A DNA stretch of 64,000 bases from positions 2,058,501 to 2,122,500 of the forward strand of contig OU964920.1 of NCBI GenBank assembly GCA_918807975.1, given 5' to 3'. Both the position numbers and the translations under genes were made by a program. The notes beneath the pieces are model-generated. The model was not told the DNA's origin. It worked only from the letters and a program-made list of their open reading frames with translations, and searched no databases. The DNA is from Aplidium turbinatum (lineage: Eukaryota; Chordata; Ascidiacea; Aplousobranchia; Polyclinidae). The stretch's first letter is position 1, and every line of letters begins with the position of its first letter. Positions 58,601 to 64,000 of the stretch are shown here, one piece after another.

Positions 58601-61600
58601 GTTTTATCGCGCAGTTTGTTTGTTGAGCGCATAGCCGCGTCGACTGTTACGTCAAGATGGAAAAGATGTCTTCTATTTTTACAACTTATATTGTTATGAG
58701 AGGGAAGGAAGGTATGGAAATTATTCATATCATTCTTTATGTGCCACTTCAGGACGTTCAAACTGACACCGCCCGTTGCCACCATTAAACAGGGTTGCCA
58801 CAACCGTTGGCGATGCAAATCAAAATTAGCTTAAACCAACCCAGGAACCAAATGGGTCATTTTTTTACATTGATTGATTTGATGTCCGGAAATCTACTTG
58901 AAAGCAATATCAGCACCGAGTAGCCGCACGACCAAACGTTGTGTGATAAATGCTATGACGAATCCTAAACAGATGGTTACAACCATGCGATTACAAGTGG
59001 GCAATAAAATACTTCACATCTGCCCACTGTCGACAATCAATAACAAAATGAATTAATTCTCTGGTCAATATCTGCAAAATGCGCGCACAAGATAATGCGT
59101 GTATGCGTTAGATAATCGGGGATTACAGAAAAAAATACAACGCACAGAAGGTGTGCTCATCATAGGTTGGAAATATGTGAAGGTTTTTCAAAAGATATTT
59201 AATAAGCATCGCATGGATTTCTGAAGATAACAATCAAAGTAAAGGTTTTTTAAAAACACAATTACAACAAAAAATACAACACAGTGCATAGAGGTCACTC
59301 ATATCGAATTGCAATATGATGTGAAAATTTTCGAAAGGACCACAATAAGGAACACATGCTTTTATCTGGGACAACGATAAAACCTTTTGTACATTTTTCT
59401 ATGATAAAAATGGTCACTTTGCGTTGATCGAACGTTGGCAAACAACAACCGACAAAGAAAGCGTTTTTACTTCTTCCAAGAGAACGTGTCAGCTATTTTT
59501 TTACATTGTTTTAACTTCTTCAGGTTTGCTGGCTGGTTGGCTATTCTGCCAATTAATCGTTGTCAAACCAAAATCTGTTTACTGATAGACAAAGCCATAG
59601 CCCAGGGACTGCCAGTCCGCGGTTTTTCTGTGGAATTGGGCTAGTTTTGTTTCTGAAAATTTTAGAAGTCGTGGGTTTTGCCTGGGTTGATTTCGTTTCA
59701 TTTTACACCAAATTTTATTAAACGAATATTATTTCTAGCTAAAAATTTATTTAACTTTAAATTGTACAAACTTTCAAATTTTGAGCTTGTTTCAACTTGT
59801 AAATGATTGGGCTACTTATTAGTGGAAAATGGGCTAGAAATGTAAAAAAAATCTGGCAGCTTTGCTCCATCTACCTTATTTCCATATGAGGATACCTCAC
59901 TGGCATAGGAATGACATTTGAAAATTCCATTTAGTTTTCAAGACGCCTCGGGATTTCCAAACGTTTTAGGACATTCAGACAAATTCAAATAGCTTTTTAT
60001 TTGAATATGAAATGTTGCTCACTTCTTTGTTAAAACACAAAATCAACTAACTATGGATGTCATTAACGCTTCCTTGAAAAGTTGAATGAAACATAAGGAA
60101 AACTATTTCTAGTCTTCAACTTACGGTAGAAATAAAACAGTAGTATGATCTTGATAGTCAATATAAGTACTAAGTAGCCTCATTGTATAATAAATAAAAA
60201 AAAACAAAAACAAATATACAATACGACTGGAATAATCCCAAGTGTAATGTTCTCCAAAGACAAATCATTCAATCACAGAATCTACATCAAAGATGGGGGT
60301 TCAATTCCCCAGAAGGGATTGATTGCTTTTAGTCTTTGCAAGGCAATTTTAAAAGTATTTTTATATGTACTGTATTTTTATTGATACTGCTTGGAAAATT
60401 TAACTAAACTTAGCACACGATTCGAACAAATCGACACACACAAACATGTAAGTGATGAAACCACAGTTTATTACATTGAACTGTACTTTGCAGTTTTTCT
60501 TGATTCTTCAAAGTAAAATTTTTATTATAGCTTATTATATATTATCCTATTCTACTCACGCAATGAACACGGACATGATAAGCAGTGACACACAAAGGCA
60601 GTGTCTCCATTTACTCTTGGCTCGTTTGTGGGATTGGACGAGTTCCCCGCCACAGTTGTTGCAGCAGGTGCGACAGGCACACATGATCAGGCCAACCAGG
60701 ACAGTAAAAATGACGAACAAGATTCCAAATATGGCACAAGTTGCATAGCCAGCCTCGAAGGAAAGTAACTGGAAACGCAGAAAAGCAATTTATTAATCAC
60801 CTGCCGCGTTCAAACGTCTGAATTAAAACATTGATCAGTTTCATTGATCAACATAACAATAATCTCTAAGTCCCGTTTCATATTGTTTCAGAGATCAGTG
60901 CCTGAAGACAGATTTGTTTCAATTTATCAGATGAGGCAAAGAAGATATAAAATCAACAAATTTAACTTTTTCAATGATTGAATTCCAACTATTTATACCA
61001 GATTCAAAAGTCATGCAAATATAATAAATTACAACATAGTTCAAATATAGTTCATGATTACAGGAATTGGTCATAAGCCATATATTAACATATTTTATGT
61101 TCTTCAGATTGTACGACAACAAATACTATAAACACATGAAAATAGCATATAATGTTCTCGTAGTCGTAAGCTCAATTTAGATTACCGTACCGGTACAATT
61201 TACCATTATATGCTTAAATTTCACCATAAAAACAAAACTATAATTATTACACAAAAGCACATGAACCTGCTTGTTTATACACAAACAAGCAAAAATCACG
61301 GATGAATTGAACTCATGCACATTGCAAATATGAACACAGCAACTAATAGGGATTTAATCGGTTTTCAATCAGGAGTTTTAAACTCATTAACACTTAACTT
61401 TCGTTACCGATTAACAACAACCTTAGTCCCACCAGATATTGTCACTTAAGAAACTATGCATTTATTAAACAGTCTTTTTTCTCCCGTTAATTAAACTACG
61501 GTAGCATTCTAGCCTATCCGCCATCCGGGTGTATGATTTTGGTTGAAATCACATCGTTTCAATGGAAACTCCAAAATATATTTTCTGCATTGTAGTTGTA

Positions 61601-63095
61601 GCATAAACGTAAAACTGATGAAAGTTGCAAATTATGCAACAGAGTTAACAGACAAAACAATAAGTTGAAAGAATTTCATGGTGTTACCTCATAAGCCACA
61701 TACAGTCGACCATGCAAAGTCTTGCGGTGAAAAGTTAAATTTCATTAAGCAAAGAATAAATATCCAACAAACTCTTTAAACAAATAATCACATGAAAATT
61801 TTACAAAAACTACCAGGAATCATTAAAGTACGGTGCACTATATTCCTCTGATGGGTGTAAATGATACGCTCATAGAATGTTGGAAGTGATTCTAATGTTT
61901 TGTCAAGCAGAAAAGACTGGCTCTTTGAAGGAAGCTTAGAAAATGACCAAATATCTGTCAGCTCATGGAATGGTTTCAGATTTTGTATTATGCATTGTTT
62001 TTGCAGTATTTTTAATTTTTGTATTATGCATTATTTCTTACGTAATGGTCAATTGTCTTTGCACTGTTTCCTCGTCATATGGCACACAACAGTTTATGGC
62101 ATATCTTTTATTATTCTTATGTTTGTGTTGTATGACAAATAAACTGGTTCCAATTCTTGTAGTTTTTATTCTTATTTCACTAATTTATCTGAATAACCTA
62201 CTGAAAAGTGTGGGAGTTTATCAGGATCTAATTAATCGTTTCTAGCATTAGTTGCAACGTTCATCTGGTGAAAGTAATTTATTTTGCAGTCTTCAAACTA
62301 TTCTGTTCAAATGCTAAACAATATCGCCACTTCCAACATCCTGTCAAAATTTAGCTCAACACACCAGAAGCGGAATGGCCCGTTTCGGCGAGTCCAATTC
62401 GGCTAGTCCGATTTGGCGAGAGCCCTTTTCGGCGAGTTCCCTATTTGGCAAATTTTTTAATTTTTTTTTTTAATTATTGGGTACTAATTACCATAGGTAC
62501 CATAGCCTAATTATCATTGCCGTTTTAGAGTTAGGAGTTGGGGTTAGAGGTTAGGGTCTTATTTCAACGTTTAGCGACGTTAAAATGATGTAAAAGCGAC
62601 AATAATAATTAGGCTACGGTACCCGATAATTTTTAAAAAAAATGTCAAAAAATTGCCGAATAGGGAACTCACCGAAAAGGGCTCTCGCCGAATCGGACTA
62701 GCCGAATTGGACTAGCCGAATAGTAGCAGACCCCACCAGAAGACACCATGATTTAAGTACGGATACAATGGAACCTGCTGTACTTCAAGGGAAAACTCAT
62801 TGATAAGATTATTTCTATAATTATAAAGTCTTGAAATATAATCAATTACAACAAAAATATACAATAATAATAGAATAAAAATATTAATACTTTAGCACGA
62901 CCACCAATAAAAATAAAACAAAGAGATTTTTTTAAATAATAGCTTACATTTCACCAAATCATCAGTGTATACGGTATACAAAATAAAAATATTGCAGAAA
63001 AACATTTAAACATACCGTTTGCCATTGGCTTAGAAGCTCTTGAACAAATTGTTGTGAATTGTCATTGAGTCCAACAATAATGTTGAAAATAAATT
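34533..63095 (-). CDS. PROM1-like: Prominin (CD133-like pentaspan), 19 exons, 5' end outside window
   Basis: Prominins are five-pass, cholesterol-binding glycoproteins of plasma-membrane protrusions, cilia and photoreceptor discs. Exons in transcript order: 63016-63095, 61688-61720, 60560-60768, 58269-58453, 52788-52877, 51280-51291, 49915-50126, 49210-49348, 47248-47407, 44738-44884, 43695-43821, 41216-41301, 40560-40706, 37319-37406, 36745-36834, 36159-36296, 35690-35839, 35225-35314, 34533-34652. Phases agree at all 18 junctions and give 766 codons, against 865 residues in human PROM1. The signal peptide and the first few tens of residues are missing. Hallmarks are the Cys-rich CRTCCNNCGGE stretch after span 1, the YIAGIVLASMVAIIVAFYWL span, ILIMAGVGFSFIFAWLLMI, and the final span ending KLAKFYRR. 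Two large extracellular loops carry cysteines and N-glycosylation sequons. Which vertebrate paralogue is closest cannot be decided here. Confidence 0.95.
35225..35314 (-). CDS. PROM1-like: Prominin exon 18, end of second loop and start of span 5
   Basis: The acceptor is TTTCAG and the donor GTAAGT. It reads ITVYFGACRPVFLVYTQAV and SLVCDYFMDVL, like the ASCKPVATALDTAVDVFLC stretch of human PROM1, with conserved cysteines. Confidence 0.95.
35399..35483. mobile_element. Hairpin MITE family A, copy
   Basis: In the prominin intron between exons 17 and 18, with centre TCCGCAGATGTTGAATCGAT and right end GGATTTGCTGCC. Confidence 0.82.
35690..35839 (-). CDS. PROM1-like: Prominin exon 17, second large loop
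   Basis: The acceptor is CTATAG and the donor GTAAGC. It reads DTVEASKASLQQLDVAI, then EETEKLANSLIDDVNGYADW and LLLQ, equivalent to the [20 protein letters not shown] region. Confidence 0.94.
36159..36296 (-). CDS. PROM1-like: Prominin exon 16, second large loop
   Basis: The acceptor is TCACAG and the donor GTAAGT. It reads TIADNLRVHSYNILQIQV, then VNPLIPILESLNTSVNIL and ends STGLN, like the [21 protein letters not shown] helix of human PROM1. Confidence 0.94.
36745..36834 (-). CDS. PROM1-like: Prominin exon 15, second large loop
   Basis: The acceptor is TTGCAG and the donor GTAATT. It reads INMGLTQANLTEYAQLLNDT and ADSLSDPGLQ, like the AGVNLLSFAYDLEAKANSL segment. Both ends are in phase 0. 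Confidence 0.92.
37319..37406 (-). CDS. PROM1-like: Prominin exon 14, second large loop
   Basis: The acceptor is GTACAG and the donor GTCAGC. It reads IYTPEVEAALDGILNSGL and then DGVDFNAYTEQ, like GIDRMNYDSYLAQ of human PROM1. Confidence 0.92.
38237..39089. mobile_element. Foldback-type element with ~140-bp inverted arms
   Basis: The arms 38237-38377 and 38948-39089 are near-identical inverse copies. They are built from repeats of TTAGGCGCTG, TTTAGGTGC and CACTGTGGCG. The inside has further copies of a 75-bp unit (CATGGCTTCCGTGAGTGAAG and its inverse at about 38393, 38740 and 38820). No protein and no clear target repeat. It lies in the prominin intron between exons 13 and 14. Confidence 0.88.
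39815..39905 (+). mobile_element. tRNA-derived SINE head, unclassified
   Basis: GGCGGCGTGGTGGTTTGAGT (A-box region) and GTGGGTTCGATACCCC (B box) form a tRNA-like unit in a prominin intron. It is not a functional-looking tRNA. Confidence 0.5.
40383..40533 (-). repeat. Interspersed repeat H, copy 5
   Basis: The longest copy of repeat H, with GGAACTGTGTTCCGAAAGC and GATCATGCTGCTAAAAGCG. It ends about 30 bp from prominin exon 13. Confidence 0.7.
40560..40706 (-). CDS. PROM1-like: Prominin exon 13, second large loop
   Basis: The acceptor is CATGCAG and the donor GTAAGT. It reads DCGNDASIYEALKLEYLYN and ITQLVENTTELTNAF, aligning with SDCKKNRGTYGTLHLQN of human PROM1, including the cysteine. It has several N-x-T sequons. 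Confidence 0.94.
41216..41301 (-). CDS. PROM1-like: Prominin exon 12, second large loop
   Basis: The acceptor is GTTTAG and the donor GTGAGT. It reads FTDRVLYEVGNGFLPV and DANVTVYGLIT. It corresponds to the ELFRVLDTPYLL stretch of human PROM1. Confidence 0.9.
41447..41622. mobile_element. Degenerate hAT-like MITE
   Basis: The ends CAGTGGCGGATTTAGGGG and, inward from the right, CAGTCGCAGGGGCAGATCC are loosely inverse and of hAT style. No clear target repeat. Confidence 0.4.
42218..42310. mobile_element. Hairpin MITE family A, full copy
   Basis: The longest intact copy: CAGACAGCAAAACCCATCAT to ATGATGGGTTTTGCTGGCTG, with compensating changes in both arms (CCCATC/GATGGG). Prominin intron. Confidence 0.9.
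42418..42466 (-). mobile_element. SINE family F fragment
   Basis: GTCTTGCCAAAGACATAGCC and GCGTGCTC match the family F 3' block at 8332. Confidence 0.5.
43695..43821 (-). CDS. PROM1-like: Prominin exon 11, span 4
   Basis: The acceptor is GTCACAG and the donor GTAAGT. It reads GVGFSFIFAWLLMILVIITF then ERYICQNFQPPYEGLK, close to [20 protein letters not shown] and EKLICEPYTSKEL of human PROM1. Confidence 0.97.
44618..44680. mobile_element. Hairpin MITE family A, centre-deleted copy
   Basis: CAGACAGCAAAATCCGTCAT joins directly to GACGTTGAATCAATG and ends ATTTTGCTGGG. It lies in the exon 10/11 side of prominin. Confidence 0.88.
44738..44884 (-). CDS. PROM1-like: Prominin exon 10, span 3 and cytosolic loop
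   Basis: The acceptor is TGCCAG and the donor GTGAGT. It reads YIAGIVLASMVAIIVAFYWL, then GMGMGTLSFSKHVDDRSRC and CGGILIMA. This matches [20 protein letters not shown] and NTGGVFLM of human PROM1. Confidence 0.97.
45265..47194 (+). repeat. 16-bp minisatellite (about 1.9 kb) in prominin intron
   Basis: About 115-120 tandem copies of TTGCTACCGATATACC and variants (CTGCTGCC, GATAAACC, GATACACC, TTGGTACC, TTGTTACC). Variants are ordered: a six-unit, 96-bp block starting CTTGTTACCGATACACC at about 46242 repeats at 46338. The first 450 bp are degenerate and include a second-level repeat (GATATACATTGCTGAAAC at 45311 and about 45704). Since 16 is not a multiple of 3 and the unit lacks stops, long meaningless open frames run in all + frames. 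Confidence 0.97.
47248..47407 (-). CDS. PROM1-like: Prominin exon 9, end of first large loop
   Basis: The acceptor is TTCATAG and the donor GTAACA. It reads VTLNDVNDTLYDSLSSL and LSNTVANALDSYDDNF, then DIY leading into span 3. The 16-bp minisatellite begins about 55 bp past its donor. Confidence 0.94.
49210..49348 (-). CDS. PROM1-like: Prominin exon 8, first large loop
   Basis: The acceptor is TTTAAG and the donor GTAAAT. It reads LGVQNVIDTLNDTLVQY and LNDIPELITNGSQAGVD, like the SLNDIPDRVQRQT segment of human PROM1. It contains sequons NDT and NGS. Confidence 0.94.
49474..49740 (-). mobile_element. tRNA-derived SINE family C, copy 3
   Basis: The reverse copy of the SINE at 7286 and 26064, with GGAGTCGAACCAGG (B box inverse) and TTGCGCCATCCCACC at its head. 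It lies between prominin exons 7 and 8. Confidence 0.88.
49915..50126 (-). CDS. PROM1-like: Prominin exon 7, first large loop with disulphide cysteines
   Basis: The acceptor is GTTACAG and the donor GTATGG. It reads SKEALDALADVQSDVTEL, LAAEQTSLINDLNDPDC and CSSLQSTTSELDA. The paired cysteines match the NDPLC...ETC pair of human PROM1. Confidence 0.95.
50153..50208. repeat. 33-bp direct repeat beside prominin exon 7
   Basis: GCCGGAAGGGTGGCACA occurs twice, 33 bp apart, just upstream of the exon 7 acceptor. Confidence 0.8.
50930..51000 (-). mobile_element. tRNA-like fragment
   Basis: The - strand reads GATGGGTTCGAATCTCGCC, a B box, after GGTGCTTTGTCAG. It has no complete tRNA fold and is likely a SINE relic. 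Confidence 0.35.
51171..51220. mobile_element. Hairpin MITE family A, half copy
   Basis: GACGTTGAATCAATGTAAAA and the right end ATTTGCTGTGTGG remain, about 60 bp from the microexon. Confidence 0.7.
51280..51291 (-). CDS. PROM1-like: Prominin exon 6, 12-nt microexon
   Basis: Twelve bases between GGATTAG and GTGAGT add residues around DEGF/H between exon 5 (AQVSD) and exon 7 (SKEALD). With them, the spacing between the LD-E/N-L motif and KEAL equals that in human PROM1. Using the AG eight bases upstream would bring an in-frame stop, so the nearer AG is chosen. Twelve is a multiple of three and exon 5 also joins exon 7 in frame, so skipping would be tolerated. Confidence 0.75.
52384..52491 (+). 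repeat. Interspersed repeat G, copy 2
   Basis: Matches 4226-4332 through TTCTATTTGAATAAGATACT, GACAAAAGCTTTATCAA and TTTTGTTTACTT. Confidence 0.65.
52788..52877 (-). CDS. PROM1-like: Prominin exon 5, first large loop
   Basis: The acceptor is TTTCAG and the donor GTACGA. It reads LGTTVGVPVRDTFLQY and PPLDNLAQVSD, matching the LDRLRPNIIPVLDEIKSMA region of human PROM1. The first Asn and last Asp codons are split. Confidence 0.92.
53175..53426. mobile_element. Hairpin MITE family A, split by MITE B3
   Basis: The left arm (53175-53217) and right arm (53401-53426) of one family A copy are separated by element B3. Confidence 0.8.
53218..53400 (+). mobile_element. MITE family B, copy 3, inserted in a family A copy
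   Basis: GGGTCTGCTACTATTCGG to CGGGCCATTCCG, flanked by ACGTCTGC duplicated (8 clear bases, ninth differing). The host is the centre of a family A element. Confidence 0.85.
53805..54200 (-). mobile_element. LINE 3' fragment (zinc-knuckle-like end)
   Basis: The - strand encodes WTCSKMFQWGFADSPF in one frame and CGSDFQNADHIICQCP in another, the Cx2-Hx-C style end of I/Jockey-like LINE ORF2 proteins. It is shifted between frames and ends in GCAAGAAGAAGAAT. Only the 3' end is present. Confidence 0.6.
54527..55006. mobile_element. hAT MITE with long inverted ends
   Basis: Inverted ends of about 60 bp start CATGGCGATC and hold ACTACTGGCCATCCCAAC and CCAAATAATGTGGGGGCC. Perfect 8-bp repeats GCCTAGCG flank it (54519-54526, 55007-55014). 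No protein. Confidence 0.9.
55407..55603 (+). mobile_element. MITE family B, copy 4
   Basis: GGGTCTGCTACTATTCGG to CGGGCCATTCCG, with perfect 9-bp repeats CAAAAATAA (55398-55406, 55604-55612) and CTAACCC-like core. Confidence 0.9.
55818..55886. repeat. Tandem repeat of TTTGGACAAACAAACAAACC (3 units)
   Basis: Three copies of a 21-22-bp unit in a prominin intron. Confidence 0.85.
57092..57266 (+). mobile_element. MITE family B, copy 5 (older)
   Basis: GGGCCTGCTACTATTCGG to TGGGCCATTCCG. The flanking 9-mers TACTTCAAA and GTTTTTAAA agree only in part, suggesting an older insertion. Confidence 0.8.
58269..58453 (-). CDS. PROM1-like: Prominin exon 4, end of span 2 and start of first large loop
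   Basis: The acceptor is CCACAG and the donor GTGAGT. It reads VPCVFVFLTNEWTTDVL, then DKTTAIFNNTISYLDTV and GQLKEIVDQYGQVDTTL. The hydrophobic start completes span 2. It starts one base into a codon and ends with one base of an Asn codon. Confidence 0.95.
58524..58672 (-). CDS. Candidate diverged duplicate of prominin exon 4 (alternative exon or relic)
   Basis: This 149-bp open block in intron 3 lies about 70 bp from exon 4. It follows AAATAG and ends before GTAACA. It begins and ends in the same phases as exon 4, with one base at each end, so it could replace exon 4 without a frame change. It reads LRDKTAILFENLIEYINKL where exon 4 reads PDKTTAIFNNTISYLDTV. The DKT triplet sits at residues 22-24 in both. 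It is shorter and lacks the hydrophobic start, so use of it would weaken span 2. Whether it is spliced into mRNA is unknown. Confidence 0.4.
58838..58892. mobile_element. Hairpin MITE family A, half copy
   Basis: Left half only: GGGTCATTTTTTTACATTGA to GATGTCCGG, in prominin intron 3. Confidence 0.55.
58893..60559. other. Prominin intron 3, otherwise unrecognised
   Basis: AT-rich; a B-box-like GGGGGTTCAATTCCCC lies near 60297, possibly a SINE relic. Confidence 0.3.
60560..60768 (-). CDS. PROM1-like: Prominin exon 3, span 1, Cys-rich loop and start of span 2
   Basis: The acceptor is TTCCAG and the donor GTGAGT. It reads FEAGYATCAIFGILFVIFTV, then CACRTCCNNCGGELVQS and CLCVSLLIMSVFIA. The CxCRxCCNxCGGE motif is the prominin signature after the first span. 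Confidence 0.96.
61688..61720 (-). CDS. PROM1-like: Prominin exon 2 (33 nt)
   Basis: A small exon after CCGCAAG and before GTAACA. It reads TLHGRLYVAYE. With the next exon this gives VAYELLSFEAGY, like VILGLKIVYYEAG of human PROM1. Both ends are in phase 0. Confidence 0.8.
61943..62245 (+). CDS. Unassigned hydrophobic ORF (100 aa) antisense in prominin intron
   Basis: The frame reads MTKYLSAHGMVSDFVL, then three to four hydrophobic stretches (CIVFAVFLIFVLCII, MAYLLLFLCLCC, LVPILVVFILISLIYL) to a stop. No family is recognised. T-rich DNA easily yields such frames, and an internal TTTTGTATTATGCATT duplication shares the blame, so it may be non-coding. Confidence 0.15.
   Translation: MTKYLSAHGMVSDFVLCIVFAVFLIFVLCIISYVMVNCLCTVSSSYGTQQFMAYLLLFLCLCCMTNKLVPILVVFILISLIYLNNLLKSVGVYQDLINRF
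62371..62733 (-). mobile_element. MITE family B, long variant, copy 6
   Basis: CGGAATGGCCCGTTTCGG to GTAGCAGACCC with perfect 9-bp repeats CACCAGAAG (62362-62370, 62734-62742). It differs from other copies in having GGCGAGT/GGCTAGT arms and two inverse half-cores around an ATTTCAACGTTTAGCGACG insert, giving a longer palindrome. Confidence 0.87.
63016..63095 (-). CDS. PROM1-like: Prominin exon 1 in window, N-terminal extracellular region
   Basis: It follows CCTTCAG and ends before GTATGT. It reads FIFNIIVGLNDNSQQF and then ELLSQWQT, corresponding to the poorly conserved stretch before span 1 of human PROM1. The match is weak, but the phase fits the next exon. Confidence 0.75.
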
Positions 63096-64000
63096 CTGAA
63101 GGCATAAATAATTTATGGATAACTGGATCATATACAAAGCTAAAACACTTAGTTTAGTAGGCCTATGCATTATAGTGAAACTCACTTAACTAAGCCACAC
63201 TGAGAAAAGGTTAAATTAGTCTGATTAAACAGAGAAGATGGTATATTAATAAAATTGTATTTGATATTAATAGAAAACAGATTAATTAAGTGGATAGTTT
63301 CAGGAACCAACTGGTAATAGAAATTTCAATATTCATTGCGTGCAATTTCCAAAATCATTTTTAGTAGCCACAGAAGACAGTTCAACAATATAGCATATTG
63401 AGCTATACTGATAAGAATGACTAACAATAGAAAGCTGCCTCATCCACAACTAATTTCCACTTTGATGACGTTAGCACCAAGCTGGGCTACTATTACCCTT
63501 CTCCTTGTCCACTGATCTCACAAAAAGCCTTTCTGCTGTTCACATAACCTTTTTAAAGTTGACTTTGGTAGCCCGATAAATCTCAGCTCATCTCGTCTGA
63601 TATGCCTAAAGTGTATATAATTTTTGTTTTTATTTTTTGCTCAAATGTTTGATCTACAAGTATGAAAACATTAATCCAGCTATGCACATTTAAACACTTT
63701 AAACGTATCTTTTTCATTCTGCTGCAATATAATTAATTCTGCCATTAAATTAATTCATTTTGCTGTAATATAATTAAAGCTACATCACAGTTAATTCATC
63801 TGCACAAAAATATATCTTAAAAAGTATGGTGGGCTATATAGCGATTGCTTTCCTGCAGACCACTTCATAGTTTAGTAAACGACTAAAACAAACAGTACTG
63901 TGTAAGATGGCATCATCTCAAGCCTAGTTTGCCATCTCATTGCATAAATTAAGGATCGAAACAACAGTGAAAAAACATACTACAAATATGACAAAAAGAT
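63096..64000. other. Upstream intron of prominin, nothing recognised
   Basis: AT-rich. The signal-peptide exon of prominin was not found and probably lies beyond the window. Short - strand open stretches near 63470-63600 have no recognised family. Confidence 0.35.

Overview
The window is animal nuclear DNA, AT-rich, with spliced genes and a very dense load of small transposons. Two host genes are recognised by their conserved exons. One is a TM9SF2-type nonaspanin on the + strand (exons 3498-13232). The other is a prominin (PROM1/CD133 type) on the - strand (exons 34533-63095). Both lack their 5' ends here. The proteins are clearly metazoan. The mix of many tRNA-derived SINEs, hAT, pogo-like and 9-bp-target elements suggests an invertebrate, perhaps an invertebrate deuterostome such as a tunicate, but the species cannot be fixed from the sequence.

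Layout. 1-3497: a hAT-type DNA transposon (405-1876) and unassigned sequence, probably the upstream intron of TM9SF2. 3498-13232: twelve TM9SF2 exons covering the last 504 codons; the introns hold SINEs, two copies of a telomere-like MITE, a hAT MITE and a hAT transposase remnant. 13371-13609: a near-perfect palindrome just after the TM9SF2 stop. 13.6-34.5 kb: a repeat-rich intergenic region between two convergent genes. It contains a nest of transposons (20491-23630), a 5'-truncated LINE, and a three-level nest (27258-29024). A promoter-like cluster near 14.3-14.5 kb and an exon-like block at 19573-19653 have no recognised gene. 34533-63095: nineteen prominin exons (766 codons) read from high to low coordinates. 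Their introns hold a foldback element (38.2-39.1 kb), a 1.9-kb 16-bp minisatellite (45.3-47.2 kb) and more MITEs. 63096-64000: intron or upstream sequence with nothing recognised.

The two host genes have no evident functional link. TM9SF2 acts in Golgi/endosomal membrane traffic, and prominin shapes plasma-membrane protrusions. All exon junctions were checked by hand for splice dinucleotides and phase, and the reading frames join without conflict. The most interesting host-gene observations are a 12-nt frame-neutral microexon in prominin (51280-51291) and a possible diverged duplicate of the neighbouring coding exon (58524-58672) with matching splice phases at both ends. The most interesting repeat observations are a 9-bp-target MITE family with telomere-like sequence in its core, three TA-flanked element families built from repeats of their own terminal motif, and a TIR element that carries a tRNA-like unit. 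No whole virus-like element was recognised.
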